Source of the DNA: Treponema sp.
GTDB taxonomy: Bacteria; Spirochaetota; Spirochaetia; Treponematales; Treponemataceae
Reading direction: 5' to 3'
NCBI GenBank assembly: GCA_004554075.1
Contig: SFOB01000006.1
Coordinates: 1-64,000 of the forward strand
Length of the DNA: 64,000 bases
The notes beneath the pieces were generated by a model. It was not told where the DNA came from, made no database searches, and saw nothing but the letters and a program-made list of their open reading frames with translations. Of this stretch, positions 7,801-16,716 are shown piece by piece (the first letter of the stretch is position 1; each line of letters begins with the position of its first letter). Made by a program: the position numbers and the translations under genes.

Positions 7801-7949
7801 ACATAACAAAAGTTCGTAGTCGACAGCGGGTCGAGCCCGCTGCGGAACAATCAATTGTTCCGAGCCTTTATTTCGATGAGCCTAAAAAATGCTTTCGCAT
7901 TTTTTTTAACGCCTCTTCAATTGTAGGCAGGTACAACCAGTTGTTATAC
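7801..7949 (+). repeat. attC site 6 with 86-bp hairpin insertion
   Basis: R'' ACATAAC at 7801 complements the cassette start GTTATGT at 6306. The right arm is split after GCTGCGG by about 86 bp and then resumes as TACAACCAGTTGTTATAC. The insert contains GGAACAAT-CA-ATTGTTCC and the perfect hairpin AAAAATGC-TTTC-GCATTTTT with a T tail, which could stop transcription between cassettes. The same insert is in the next attC. Confidence 0.8.
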
Positions 7950-7981
7950 GGACGCCCGCACTGGGGTGCTTAGGAGTAAAT

Positions 7982-8884
7982 ATGAATAATATTAAAAAAG
8001 TTTGTTTCATCTGTTTTTTATTTCTTGTTTTTAATTTATCTGCAGCCGCAGATGAATTTGAATTAAATAATGTAAAAGATGAATATATCGGTACATATAT
8101 TCCAGTTGATTTAGAGTTACGACTTTATCAATCAAAAAAATTCTATGAATCATTACTTGCCTCAAGAAAATATGGAACAACAAGACCTCATGACGTTTTA
8201 TATTTAAAAAAGAACAAATGTTACAGTGATCTAGGATTTCATGACGGCTATGCAATACAATCTAAAGATTTTAGAGATTATAAATTCATTACAGGGAAAG
8301 GCGGCATTTTTTGTATCGATAATAAAGGTTTTCTTTATCGTAAAATATGTAATGCTGAACATGGCTCTTCTGAATACGCTGAATATGTAATGAAAATCAT
8401 ATTGGCAAATTCTATAGATTCTGCAAAAATTAAATTTGACGGAAATAATCTATATATTGCTGATAAAAAATATGAAGTAATTTTGGATGGAATGTTCTTT
8501 GATACATCCAATGCAGCAATATGGCTATTTAGCGATGAAGCTTATGTATTAGAAAGAAATGGTATTAATGGTGAATTATATACAAGTAAAATGGATGAAG
8601 ATGATTTTGCACGAACAAAAAATGTATTGATTGCCAAATTTCCTGGAATGTTTAAGATTAATGCTAATGAGGTATCCGATTATTCTAAAGTTTCAAAAGA
8701 TCAATTACGTCTCTTTAGAAATTTAATATATGCCCGTAACGGATATACCTTCAAAAGTGCAGATTTACGAGAATATTACAGTTCTTGTTCATGGTATAAG
8801 CAGAATCCAAATTTTAATGAATCAGCCATGCGTAAGGATGAAAAAGACTTCATTGCATTAATGCAAAAATATGAAGCAAAATAA
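7982..8884 (+). CDS. Secreted protein with C-terminal YARHG domain
   Basis: A 300-residue product. The signal peptide ends around residue 23 (LSAAADE). The last 65 residues are a YARHG domain: QLRLFRNLIYARNGYTFKSADL, then the conserved Trp-Tyr and a C-terminal helix. This extracytoplasmic domain is common in secreted proteins, and its ligand is not known. The central part has no recognised motif. It is a single-gene cassette, with GGAG before the ATG. Confidence 0.8.
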   Translation: MNNIKKVCFICFLFLVFNLSAAADEFELNNVKDEYIGTYIPVDLELRLYQSKKFYESLLASRKYGTTRPHDVLYLKKNKCYSDLGFHDGYAIQSKDFRDYKFITGKGGIFCIDNKGFLYRKICNAEHGSSEYAEYVMKIILANSIDSAKIKFDGNNLYIADKKYEVILDGMFFDTSNAAIWLFSDEAYVLERNGINGELYTSKMDEDDFARTKNVLIAKFPGMFKINANEVSDYSKVSKDQLRLFRNLIYARNGYTFKSADLREYYSSCSWYKQNPNFNESAMRKDEKDFIALMQKYEAK

Positions 8885-8891
8885 AATTATC

Positions 8892-9040
8892 GTATAACAA
8901 AGTTTCGTAACCGACAGCGGGTCGAGCCCGTTGCGGAACAATCAATTGTTCCGAGCCATTATTTCGATGAGCCTAAAAAATGCTTTCGCATTTTTCTTAA
9001 CGGCTCTTCGATTGTAGGCAGGTACAACCAGTTGTTATGA
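8892..9040 (+). repeat. attC site 7 with the same hairpin insertion
   Basis: R'' GTATAAC at 8892 complements the cassette start GTTATAC at 7943. The 86-bp insert matches the one at 7846-7931 apart from a few bases. In this copy the outer arms GAGCC/GGCTC and CAATC/GATTG pair fully. R' of the next cassette is GTTATGA (9034), followed by the hairpin CAGGCC-ACT-GGCCTG. Confidence 0.8.
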
Positions 9041-9075
9041 TGACAGGCCACTGGCCTGCTTTTTAGGAGGAAAAA

Positions 9076-9390
9076 ATGAAAATTTGTTTTTGGATTGTTT
9101 TTTCTGTAACTGTTGTTCTTTTTGTTCTGGAAATGATTAATGTCATTCCTGTCTTAAAAAAGGGAGCATCTCAAGAAGAAAAGATAAAACGCTATCCTAA
9201 GACACTTATATTAAATTCATTGATGATTCTTTCAGCCGGTATTTTGATGGGACTAAGTTTTAAAGAAAAGGCAATTTCTGGAACTGGAATGGCATTTATC
9301 TTTATCGGTCTACTAAGTTTATTTTTTTCTATATTGAACATAGTAAAAGTAAAAAAGACAAATCAAGAAAACCAAGTTATAATAAAATAG
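9076..9390 (+). CDS. Small three-helix membrane protein
   Basis: A 104-residue product with three hydrophobic stretches (FWIVFSVTVVLFVLEMI, LILNSLMILSAGILMGLSF, MAFIFIGLLSLFFSILNIV) and a charged cytoplasmic tail. GGAGGA precedes the ATG. I do not recognise the family. It lies between a complete attC and a degenerate one, as the last clearly bounded cassette. Confidence 0.65.
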   Translation: MKICFWIVFSVTVVLFVLEMINVIPVLKKGASQEEKIKRYPKTLILNSLMILSAGILMGLSFKEKAISGTGMAFIFIGLLSLFFSILNIVKVKKTNQENQVIIK

Positions 9391-9399
9391 AAAATATCA

Positions 9400-9443
9400 G
9401 TCTAACAAAGGTTCGTAGCTGACAGGCGGGTCGGAGCCTGCTA
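9400..9443 (+). repeat. Degenerate attC lacking R'
   Basis: GTCTAAC, then GGTTCGTAGCTGACAGGC and a changed apex (GGGTCGGAGCC), then CTGC. The right arm and R' box are absent, and a ribosome site follows at once. Downstream of this point no intact attC remains. Confidence 0.65.
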
Positions 9444-9455
9444 TAGGAGAAAAAA

Positions 9456-10091
9456 ATGAATAAAAAAGTAATCTTAATGTTTTTGATTTGCTTCATAGCT
9501 TTTTGCAATTGTTTCGCAAAGATTAAAGGAAGCAGATTTAAAATTACAGAATCTGAAAAAGAATTTGATGTTATATATTATCTTACAGAAGACATAAAAG
9601 TTATAGATAACAATCAAAACGAAGATGTAAATGTAACTCAAACTTTTTCAATTACTCGAAACAAAATAAATGCTGAAGTCAGATACTCTTTATTTACAGA
9701 TATAGGCGAAGACGACAGCGATTTACAAATGCAATTTGCCATGCTGGTATTTATGTGTATTAATAACATTGCAGGTTTCGAAGTGCCAGGAAATTCTATC
9801 AGTTCTTTCAACAATGACGATGTAAAAAAAGAATTCAATGGAGACTTTGGCTGTACAGCATTTTTGCAAGATCCTAAATCAGATTATGCAAAAGGATATA
9901 AATACATGATGGTTGAATTCTTTTGTAAAGAAAAGCAGGGCGTAGTCATGCGAACTTTTCTCTTTAATGATTTAGGTTTTATAGGCATTAACGAAAACGG
10001 CCAGCTTTCTCCTGACAGCATATGGTTTGCGAATTATCACACATTTGCTTTCATGGAAAAAGATAAAAATGGAAATTTCATCCATGATTAG
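9456..10091 (+). CDS. Secreted protein of unknown function
   Basis: A 211-residue product with a clear signal peptide (VILMFLICFIAFCNCFA). The mature part is acidic and mixed in predicted structure. It has no motif I can name. A Cys near the signal end (FCNCFAK) does not form a good lipobox. AGGAG precedes the ATG, and attC relics flank the gene. Confidence 0.6.
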   Translation: MNKKVILMFLICFIAFCNCFAKIKGSRFKITESEKEFDVIYYLTEDIKVIDNNQNEDVNVTQTFSITRNKINAEVRYSLFTDIGEDDSDLQMQFAMLVFMCINNIAGFEVPGNSISSFNNDDVKKEFNGDFGCTAFLQDPKSDYAKGYKYMMVEFFCKEKQGVVMRTFLFNDLGFIGINENGQLSPDSIWFANYHTFAFMEKDKNGNFIHD

Positions 10092-10107
10092 AAAAAAGTT
10101 ATTTGAT

Positions 10108-10139
10108 TTCGTAGCCAACAGCGGATCAAGCTTGCTGAT
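10108..10139 (+). repeat. attC relic
   Basis: TTCGTAGCCAACAGCGGATCAAGCTTGCTG keeps the left arm, TCAAG loop and right apical arm. No R'' or R' box remains. Confidence 0.6.
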
Positions 10140-10157
10140 AAATGATCAGGAGGAAAA

Positions 10158-10748
10158 ATGAAAAAGAAAAATTGTTTCATCATATGTCTTTTCTTTTTGA
10201 CATTTTCACTCTGCGCAAATGAAATCATATATAAAGTCCAAACCCCTAGAATTCATAATAAAGAAGTTGAAAAAATCCAGACAAGTTTATTCAAAATCAA
10301 TTTGCTTCCTGAAAATGAAGTAGATGGATGGTACGGTCCTGTAACTGAGAAAGCAGTAAAAGAATTACAGAAAATTATTGGTATAAAAGAAACTGGAGAA
10401 GTTAATTCTGAATTATATAATTTCCTTACAAACGAAAATTTTTCTGAAATTGTCAAAATTGATAAAATTGAAAATTGTGAAACCTTTGAAAAAATATTAG
10501 ATGGATCCGGCTACATCTTTGAAGTCTATTATGATAATACAGAAATCAAGAAAATCATAAAACAATATTGGGTAGCCTACGCTCCAGATTACGAAAGAGA
10601 AGAACAATACTCCGAAACAATATATTATTTATATAATCAGTATGTGCAGAAATGGATCCAGGATTCAGATGCAAAATGGAATTTTAATCTTGGAGAAAAA
10701 GAAGGAAAAGCATTACAGAAAACTGTATTAACTCTTAGAGAAAAGTAA
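10158..10748 (+). CDS. Secreted protein with peptidoglycan-binding-like domain
   Basis: A 196-residue product with a signal peptide ending near LCANE. Residues about 30-90 look like a PG_binding_1 domain: VEKIQTSLFKINLLPENEVDGWYGPVTEKAVKELQKIIG, with the typical DGWYGPxTxxAVKxLQ signature. It should bind the cell wall in the periplasm. The C-terminal half is unassigned. It is followed 17 bases later by an acyltransferase gene, so the two may be co-transcribed. Confidence 0.75.
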   Translation: MKKKNCFIICLFFLTFSLCANEIIYKVQTPRIHNKEVEKIQTSLFKINLLPENEVDGWYGPVTEKAVKELQKIIGIKETGEVNSELYNFLTNENFSEIVKIDKIENCETFEKILDGSGYIFEVYYDNTEIKKIIKQYWVAYAPDYEREEQYSETIYYLYNQYVQKWIQDSDAKWNFNLGEKEGKALQKTVLTLREK

Positions 10749-10765
10749 AAAAAAGGATAAAAAAT

Positions 10766-11836
10766 ATGGAAAGAAAGTATTTTATCGACAATCTCAGGAT
10801 TCTTTGTATTCTGCTGCTTTTCCCATTTCATGTGGGAATGTTTTACAATGATTTTGGCGAACGGTTTTACGTTCATATTGCAGACTGTCTTCCAGCCTCA
10901 TTATTGAATATCAGCACATACCCCTGGTGGATGCCGCTTTTATTTGTTTTAGCTGGAGCTTCAACTTTTTATGCTTTTGGAAAGCGGACAGCAAAACAAT
11001 ACATTATTGAACGGGTTCTAAAGCTTTATATTCCCCTTACAGCAGCACTCATTTTTGTAATTCCTGTTCAGCCTTATCTGGCAGATATTTATTTCAATAA
11101 TTATTCCGGCAACTATTTTGAACATTTTAAGGAATTTTTTGTTTTTACAGATTTTACCGGTTATGATGGTCATTTTACTCCCGCTCAAACCTGGTTTATT
11201 CTGTATCTTTTCCTGATTTCTCTTATTACCCTGCCACTATTAAAATTGGCCTATAATAAAAACTTTGATTTAAAGATTTCCCGATTTATTATTCTTAAAC
11301 TCCTTTTTATTGGGGTAATACCTTTTATTGTTAAACCAATTGGTAATCTGGGTGGAAAAAGCATTGCAGAATTTATGGCCTGGTTTTTAATAGGTTTCTT
11401 TCTTTTCTCAAACGAAAGCTTCCAGGAAAAAGCTGCTTCCTGGTCTATTGTAACATTTCCAGTCTTTGCAATTCTTTTAATTGCAAGATGCGTAATGTAT
11501 AAAATGCAGTTCTTTCCACCTTATTGGGATGTATTAACATATATTTTTACCTGGAGTGGAATACTTTCATTATTTGGTCTTGGAAAAAAGTTTTTAAACT
11601 TTAACAGCGCTTTTACAAAGTATTTTTCACAAGCGTCATATTCTCTTTATATTCTTCATCAATCTGTAATAGTAATTTTGGGATTCTTTGCTGCAAAATA
11701 TGTAAGGATTCCTTATATTCTTCAGTACTTATTAATAGTTTTGATTTCCTTTGTGATTACAGTTGGACTTTATGAAATCTTCCGAAGAAACAGGGTAACA
11801 GGTTTTCTTTTGGGAATAAAAAAAGGAGAAAAGTAA
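10766..11836 (+). CDS. Acyltransferase family 3 membrane protein
   Basis: A 356-residue integral membrane acyltransferase of the OafA/YiaH type, which adds acyl groups to surface sugars or lipids. About ten hydrophobic helices are visible. The N-terminus has RKYFIDNLRILCILLLFPFHVGMFY, which includes the conserved His after the first helix, and SLYILHQSVIVILGFF lies near the C-terminus. The acceptor is unknown. The next gene starts four bases after the stop, so these two form an operon. No attC is attached. Confidence 0.82.
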   Translation: MERKYFIDNLRILCILLLFPFHVGMFYNDFGERFYVHIADCLPASLLNISTYPWWMPLLFVLAGASTFYAFGKRTAKQYIIERVLKLYIPLTAALIFVIPVQPYLADIYFNNYSGNYFEHFKEFFVFTDFTGYDGHFTPAQTWFILYLFLISLITLPLLKLAYNKNFDLKISRFIILKLLFIGVIPFIVKPIGNLGGKSIAEFMAWFLIGFFLFSNESFQEKAASWSIVTFPVFAILLIARCVMYKMQFFPPYWDVLTYIFTWSGILSLFGLGKKFLNFNSAFTKYFSQASYSLYILHQSVIVILGFFAAKYVRIPYILQYLLIVLISFVITVGLYEIFRRNRVTGFLLGIKKGEK

Positions 11837-11840
11837 ACAA

Positions 11841-12854
11841 TTGCAGATTTATACAGCCGCACTGGTCGGCACAGGACGCATCGGGTTTTCACTTGGTTTT
11901 GATAAAAAACGTGAACAGCCTGCTTCTCATACAATGGCACTGCTTGGCAACAAGCGTATAAAGCTGATTGCAGCCGCAGATACGAATGAAGAAAATCTAA
12001 CTGAATGGGGACATTACGTAAAAGGCGCAAAAACCTTCTCTTCAAGCGCTGAGATGTACAATGCTATCACTACTCCTGACATACTTACTATTGCTGTAAA
12101 CGAAGACTCCCACATGCAGGAGTGCCTGGCAGCTATTGCGGCAAAACCTCGTCTTATCATTCTTGAAAAACCAGTTGCATTAAACAGTGCGCAGGCCCTT
12201 GAGATTGCACAGGCGGCCGAAAAAGCAGGAATTCCTGTTATGGTCAATCATGAACGCCGTTTTGCGGAGGACTATAAAAAAGCAAAAGAGTATATAAAGG
12301 AAATCGGAAAACTGCAGACTATCCGCGGAGAACTTTATTCCGGACTTCGCATTTATGGCAAAGAATATGAAAAAGACGGCTCCTACAGTCTGCTCCATGA
12401 CGGAACACATCTGGTAGATATAATCAGCTGGCTTTTAGATGAAAAACTTTCCAAGCCTCTTGTCACCGGAATTTATAAAGACGAAAAAGACGAAGTCCGC
12501 AACTTCAGCGCACATTTTAAAACCGAATCCTGCGCCGAGGTGACAATCAGCATGAGTGGCCGCAGCCGCTTCTTCAGCTTTGGACTTGATATTCTGGGAA
12601 CTGAAGGAAGAATCTGCCTTGGTAACGGCTACGCAAAATTCTACAAACGCAAGGAATCAAAACTTTACTCGGGTTTTTATTCGCTCTCAAAAGATAAGAG
12701 CATTCGTATTCCAAAAAAGACAGGTTACTTTTCAAATATGATTCAGAATGCAGTTGATTTTCTGGATGAAACAAAGCCCCTGCAAAGCCCCCTCTCCACA
12801 GCAATTGAAGATCTGAAAGTGCTCGAAGAAATCAAAAGTTTTTTACAAATTTGA
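11841..12854 (+). CDS. Gfo/Idh/MocA family oxidoreductase
   Basis: A 337-residue NAD(P)-dependent sugar or inositol dehydrogenase family protein. The start is a TTG at 11841, behind the AAAGGAG that overlaps the end of the acyltransferase gene. The Rossmann motif LVGTGRIG, the family motif LILEKPVALN and a central HDGTHLVDII typical of the substrate domain are visible. Pairing with a membrane acyltransferase suggests sugar modification for a surface glycan, which is inference. GC content is higher than in its neighbours, which suggests a different origin from the cassette genes. Confidence 0.82.
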   Translation: MQIYTAALVGTGRIGFSLGFDKKREQPASHTMALLGNKRIKLIAAADTNEENLTEWGHYVKGAKTFSSSAEMYNAITTPDILTIAVNEDSHMQECLAAIAAKPRLIILEKPVALNSAQALEIAQAAEKAGIPVMVNHERRFAEDYKKAKEYIKEIGKLQTIRGELYSGLRIYGKEYEKDGSYSLLHDGTHLVDIISWLLDEKLSKPLVTGIYKDEKDEVRNFSAHFKTESCAEVTISMSGRSRFFSFGLDILGTEGRICLGNGYAKFYKRKESKLYSGFYSLSKDKSIRIPKKTGYFSNMIQNAVDFLDETKPLQSPLSTAIEDLKVLEEIKSFLQI

Positions 12855-12912
12855 AATTAAACTGATATAATCAAAGAAGTGATTATTTTGAATAACTAAT
12901 TGGGAGAAAAAA

Positions 12913-13860
12913 ATGTTAAACAACAAAAAAATTATTTCAGGTCTCTTCACTTTTATTCTTGCAGTAACTTTGCTGTTTGGTGAAACAATGGGTGCAATTC
13001 CATCAGACTTTTCAAAATTTAATGTTTTATCTTATAGATCTGATGCTGCGGGCAGAGAATTATTATGTCCGGTAAAAGGAGAAATAATAAAAGAACAAAA
13101 ATCAGGAGATAAAACAACCATTCTTCTCTCTTGTACTCATACTTACTACTGGCAAGGGAAAGAAGAAACCTGCAATTATGAACTGATAATTTATAACATC
13201 AAAAATTATATCAAATCTTCAGAAGTAAAATATGGAGATAAAATCGGAATCATTGATACTGACACAGTTTTATTAGGCCGCTGCAAAAAAGCAGATCCCT
13301 ATTTGATTCTTGGATCTGCTTTTCCGGCATTAATTTATAAAAAGAATTATTATTATCAGCCAGGCTGGTTAAACCAAACAACAGATACACTTTTTTACAG
13401 ACAGGTATCATCCTTTGAAGATTGTGTAAATGATTACTATTCACGATGGCAATCAGAAACAGAGGTAGATGAAAATAAAAAAATATATAATTCATTATTT
13501 AATTCTCCTGAATTAGACAGCATAAGTTTCAAATTTAAATTGGATGAGTATCCGGAAGATGTAAAAGAGAAAGGCAGTTTAGGATTTATTTCTATGTCTT
13601 ACTTTGGAAAAAATATCTGGGAAACCTATACTCTAGTTGATTCTAAATGTGAATACACTCCAATTTTATGCTGGCAATATGAATTCAAATCTTATTTGCA
13701 ATCAGAATATAAATTAGGAACAGATTTATACATCTACGGAACTTTCCTGGCTCTGGACCATACGCAAAAAAGAATTATCTTTAATGTCAGAGATTTCTTA
13801 ATCCAATCTGAAGAAGAAAAATACGAAGAAAGACTTAAGGATATTAAGAGTATAAAATAG
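12913..13860 (+). CDS. Secreted protein of unknown function
   Basis: A 315-residue product with a signal peptide (KIISGLFTFILAVTLLFGETMG). The mature part has an OB-like alternating strand pattern (VKYGDKIGIIDTDTVLLG), and its C-terminus has LYIYGTFLALDHTQKRIIFNVRDF, which resembles a small beta-barrel, but no family is certain. It stands alone, with GGGAG before the ATG. Confidence 0.6.
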   Translation: MLNNKKIISGLFTFILAVTLLFGETMGAIPSDFSKFNVLSYRSDAAGRELLCPVKGEIIKEQKSGDKTTILLSCTHTYYWQGKEETCNYELIIYNIKNYIKSSEVKYGDKIGIIDTDTVLLGRCKKADPYLILGSAFPALIYKKNYYYQPGWLNQTTDTLFYRQVSSFEDCVNDYYSRWQSETEVDENKKIYNSLFNSPELDSISFKFKLDEYPEDVKEKGSLGFISMSYFGKNIWETYTLVDSKCEYTPILCWQYEFKSYLQSEYKLGTDLYIYGTFLALDHTQKRIIFNVRDFLIQSEEEKYEERLKDIKSIK

Positions 13861-13862
13861 AG

Positions 13863-13900
13863 GTGTAACAAAACTTCATGGCCGAAAGGCACACTAGCCT
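13863..13900 (+). repeat. Probable degenerate attC
   Basis: GTGTAAC, AAAACTTCATGGCCGA and then AGGC-ACACTA-GCCT resemble a decayed R'' and left arm running into a cassette 5' hairpin. It is weaker than the other relics. Confidence 0.4.
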
Positions 13901-13918
13901 ATCCTTTTTGGAGGGAAA

Positions 13919-14389
13919 ATGAAAAAAGTAGTTTTTATATTTCTATTATTTTTTGCAGCCTCTTTTTGTTTTTCAAAAGAATTTATAAAAAAATATTCTT
14001 ATTCAGAGACCTGGTATGCTTCCAGTACTGCCGGAGGAAAATCAATTTATGAATTAAAAATAACATCTTCCCCGGATAATAAAACTGATGAAATACAGGC
14101 CGAGCTATTTCATACGATGACACCATTTCCACAAATCATATGGGAAGACATTACTCTAAAACGAACAAAAAACAAAAAGTATGAATTTTCATTTTCAGAT
14201 GCCTGGAATAACAAGGCCTTTGGCTGGATAAAGTTTGATTCAGAAGGACTTGAACTTTATCTGGATTGTAATGATTTTGATGAAATCGGCAAAAACTTTG
14301 CACGCCTCTATGGCGACACAGTAAAACTCCATGAAACAACCAATGACAAAGATTTTCTGAAAAAAGAATTATACGATTCAATTCAATAA
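13919..14389 (+). CDS. Small secreted protein of unknown function
   Basis: A 156-residue product with signal peptide VVFIFLLFFAASFCFS. The mature part is beta-rich with several Trp residues. I recognise no motif. GGAGG precedes the ATG, just after the attC relic, so it was probably a cassette payload. Confidence 0.6.
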   Translation: MKKVVFIFLLFFAASFCFSKEFIKKYSYSETWYASSTAGGKSIYELKITSSPDNKTDEIQAELFHTMTPFPQIIWEDITLKRTKNKKYEFSFSDAWNNKAFGWIKFDSEGLELYLDCNDFDEIGKNFARLYGDTVKLHETTNDKDFLKKELYDSIQ

Positions 14390-14478
14390 AAAAATGCTCC
14401 ATCGTTTTTTTCTCATAAACATAGAATTATTTGATAATGCTGCGATTCGAATTTATAATGGAAGTAAAGAGGAAAAAA

Positions 14479-15453
14479 ATGAAGAAAAAAGTATTGCTGC
14501 TTATCTTAATGCTCGCAGGTGTATTTGCATTTGCGGAAAATGAAGAATCGGATAAAGAAGAATTTCTTTATGTTGTTACTACTGATGAATTGGGATATTT
14601 CTTTCAATCATATAACTGGCTGCAAAGATGGGAAGCCGGAGAAGTAAAAGTTTCAGACAAGGACTTTTCCGGCCTGTATGAGAATCAAATTGGTCAGGAA
14701 ACCTTTACATCAATGCTTTTTGAAAACTTTTTCAGAAATACAAATAATAAAGACATTCAAAAGCAGGTAAAAAAATATATTCAAAAAAATAAACTAAGTG
14801 ATAAGCCATTCGAAAAAGCTTTATTAAAAAAATATGCATCTACTCCAAAAGAATATGAACAGGACGGAAAGAAACTGATTCAGTATTCATATAAGGAAGA
14901 AGAATTCGATGAAAATATAAATCTTTTTGATTTTACAGAAGTTCATCCGTTTGATGATGAATTTGGAGCCCTGCTATTTAATGGCATCGACTGGCATCTT
15001 TTAACCTGGCATTCAATGGAAACCAATGAACCAACAGATGACAAAATGATTCTTTTAATGGCGGGCGGCGGAACTAATTCCATTACCATTCAATTTGAAG
15101 AAATAGATAATGCAAAAATCTCAACAATAGAAGATTTAAAGAATCTGCCAAAAGTTAAAAATGTTGCAAACAAATATAAAGATGACTTTACATTTATTGA
15201 AGTAGATAAAGTTGGTGTTTTAGAAAATTGCGGAGTTGATAATTACTGCATTGGTTACGGAATTGGTAACGATCAATTTATTTCAGAAATTGCTGCAGGT
15301 GATTTTATAACATGCATGTATAATAAAAAAACTGATAAGGCATATCTGATATACACCTATATGAATTTCTCTCAAATAAATATAAATTACGAAATAAGAA
15401 ATAGATTATATAATTATCTTCTATTTTTCACCTTATTCTGCTTTTGCGATTAA
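14479..15453 (+). CDS. Secreted protein of unknown function
   Basis: A 324-residue product. ATG 14479 follows AGAGGA and begins a signal peptide (VLLLILMLAGVFAFA); longer starts from 14431 would place charged residues before it. The mature part is acidic, with a C-terminus rich in Tyr, Asn and Cys. No family is recognised. A small membrane protein gene follows within 40 bases. Confidence 0.6.
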   Translation: MKKKVLLLILMLAGVFAFAENEESDKEEFLYVVTTDELGYFFQSYNWLQRWEAGEVKVSDKDFSGLYENQIGQETFTSMLFENFFRNTNNKDIQKQVKKYIQKNKLSDKPFEKALLKKYASTPKEYEQDGKKLIQYSYKEEEFDENINLFDFTEVHPFDDEFGALLFNGIDWHLLTWHSMETNEPTDDKMILLMAGGGTNSITIQFEEIDNAKISTIEDLKNLPKVKNVANKYKDDFTFIEVDKVGVLENCGVDNYCIGYGIGNDQFISEIAAGDFITCMYNKKTDKAYLIYTYMNFSQININYEIRNRLYNYLLFFTLFCFCD

Positions 15454-15485
15454 CACCCAATACCCCCACGAATACGGAGGAACAT

Positions 15486-15701
15486 ATGGAATTTTTCATT
15501 TTTATACTTCCTGTTTTAGCAGTAATCTGGTTAGTGGTTTCTATAGTCAAATTCTGCAAAACAAAAAAAGAAAATGCAGAAGAAAGAAAATCCTGGAAAA
15601 AACAGATTATAATTTCTGCATCAATTATTGTTGCATGGATTGTAATTCTTGTAGGATTCTGCTGCCTTATTATGTATTCAATTATGGTAAACGGAATGTA
15701 A
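15486..15701 (+). CDS. Small two-helix membrane protein
   Basis: A 71-residue product. ATG 15486 follows CGGAGGAA. Two hydrophobic helices (FIFILPVLAVIWLVVSIV and IIVAWIVILVGFCCLIMYSI) flank a basic Lys/Glu loop. The stop of this gene and the next start are one base apart, so it is co-translated with the PstS-like gene. Function unknown. Confidence 0.6.
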   Translation: MEFFIFILPVLAVIWLVVSIVKFCKTKKENAEERKSWKKQIIISASIIVAWIVILVGFCCLIMYSIMVNGM

Positions 15702-15702
15702 T

Positions 15703-16680
15703 ATGAAAAAAAATACTATTGTCCTTTTTCTTGCCATTTCCATATTAGGAATGGCTGCTATATTGTTTTCCGGAATAAAGTTTAGCATAACCCACAAAAA
15801 ATCCGGAATGATATCTGTAATAGCAGGCAGTAATGAAATCTCTAATCTTTCAATTAAATTAGAGGATTACCTTCCCTTTGATAAAAACTCAAAATGCAAT
15901 TATAGGAAATCTGATTTTCAAATTACCAAAAACATTCCTGTTCTTGACGGAGCAAGTGCCTTGTATCCAGTTTTTTCTGCAATTGCATCCGCAACATATC
16001 CGGAAGAATCGGTTTGCTTTGAGGGCGGAAAATTTACTAAAGAAAGCAAAGTCCAGATGAGAAATACAAGAGGTGCCTACAAGGCTCTTGTTGAGGGTTC
16101 TTCTGATATAATTCTTTGTGCAGCTCCTTCAAAAGAACAGCTGCAATATGCAAAAGAAAAAAATATAGAACTGGAGTTTGTTCCCATTGGTTTCGAAGCC
16201 TTTGTATTTATTGAAAATATAAATAATCCGGTCAACGACTTATCAGTTGCTCAGATAAAAGGAATATATTCCGGCCGGATTAAAAACTGGAAAGATGTTG
16301 GCGGCCCCGATGCTTTAATTGCAGCATGGCAAAGAAAAGAAGGAAGCGGCAGCCAGACTGCATTTTTGAATTTTATGACTGGAGAAAAAACGCAAAAAAA
16401 TCCAATTGGCATTTTCTTTGGAAGTCCAATCGGCTATTCCTTCCGCTATTATGTAGAAGGCATAACCCGCAATGAAAATGTGAAAATAATTTCCTTAAAT
16501 GGTATTGCACCAACAAAGGAAAACATACAAAATGAAAAATATCCACTGGCCTCAAACTTTTATGCAGTTTACAGAAAAGCCAACAGGAATCCAAATGTTG
16601 AAAAATTAATAGAATGGATTCTTTCCCCAGAAGGCCAGAAAATTATCAGCGAAAATGGTTATGTGCCATTAAAAAAATAA
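15703..16680 (+). CDS. PstS-like substrate-binding protein
   Basis: A 325-residue extracytoplasmic binding protein of the phosphate-binding type. An N-terminal hydrophobic anchor (IVLFLAISILGMAAILFSG) is followed by ILCAAPSKEQL, PIGFEAFVFIENINNPVNDLS, IYSGRIKNWKDVGG and REGSGSQTAF-like blocks (RKEGSGSQTAFLNFM), all landmarks of the PstS family phosphate-binding loops. No pstCAB is nearby, so it may work alone as a sensor or bind another anion. The small membrane protein directly upstream is likely co-transcribed. Confidence 0.78.
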   Translation: MKKNTIVLFLAISILGMAAILFSGIKFSITHKKSGMISVIAGSNEISNLSIKLEDYLPFDKNSKCNYRKSDFQITKNIPVLDGASALYPVFSAIASATYPEESVCFEGGKFTKESKVQMRNTRGAYKALVEGSSDIILCAAPSKEQLQYAKEKNIELEFVPIGFEAFVFIENINNPVNDLSVAQIKGIYSGRIKNWKDVGGPDALIAAWQRKEGSGSQTAFLNFMTGEKTQKNPIGIFFGSPIGYSFRYYVEGITRNENVKIISLNGIAPTKENIQNEKYPLASNFYAVYRKANRNPNVEKLIEWILSPEGQKIISENGYVPLKK

Positions 16681-16716
16681 ATGATGTGTTTTTTTTGCAA
16701 AGGAGCTTAAATAAAA

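Noticed and set aside
15703..16680. A phosphate transport operon
   Set aside because: Only the binding protein is present; no pstC, pstA, pstB or phoU nearby.
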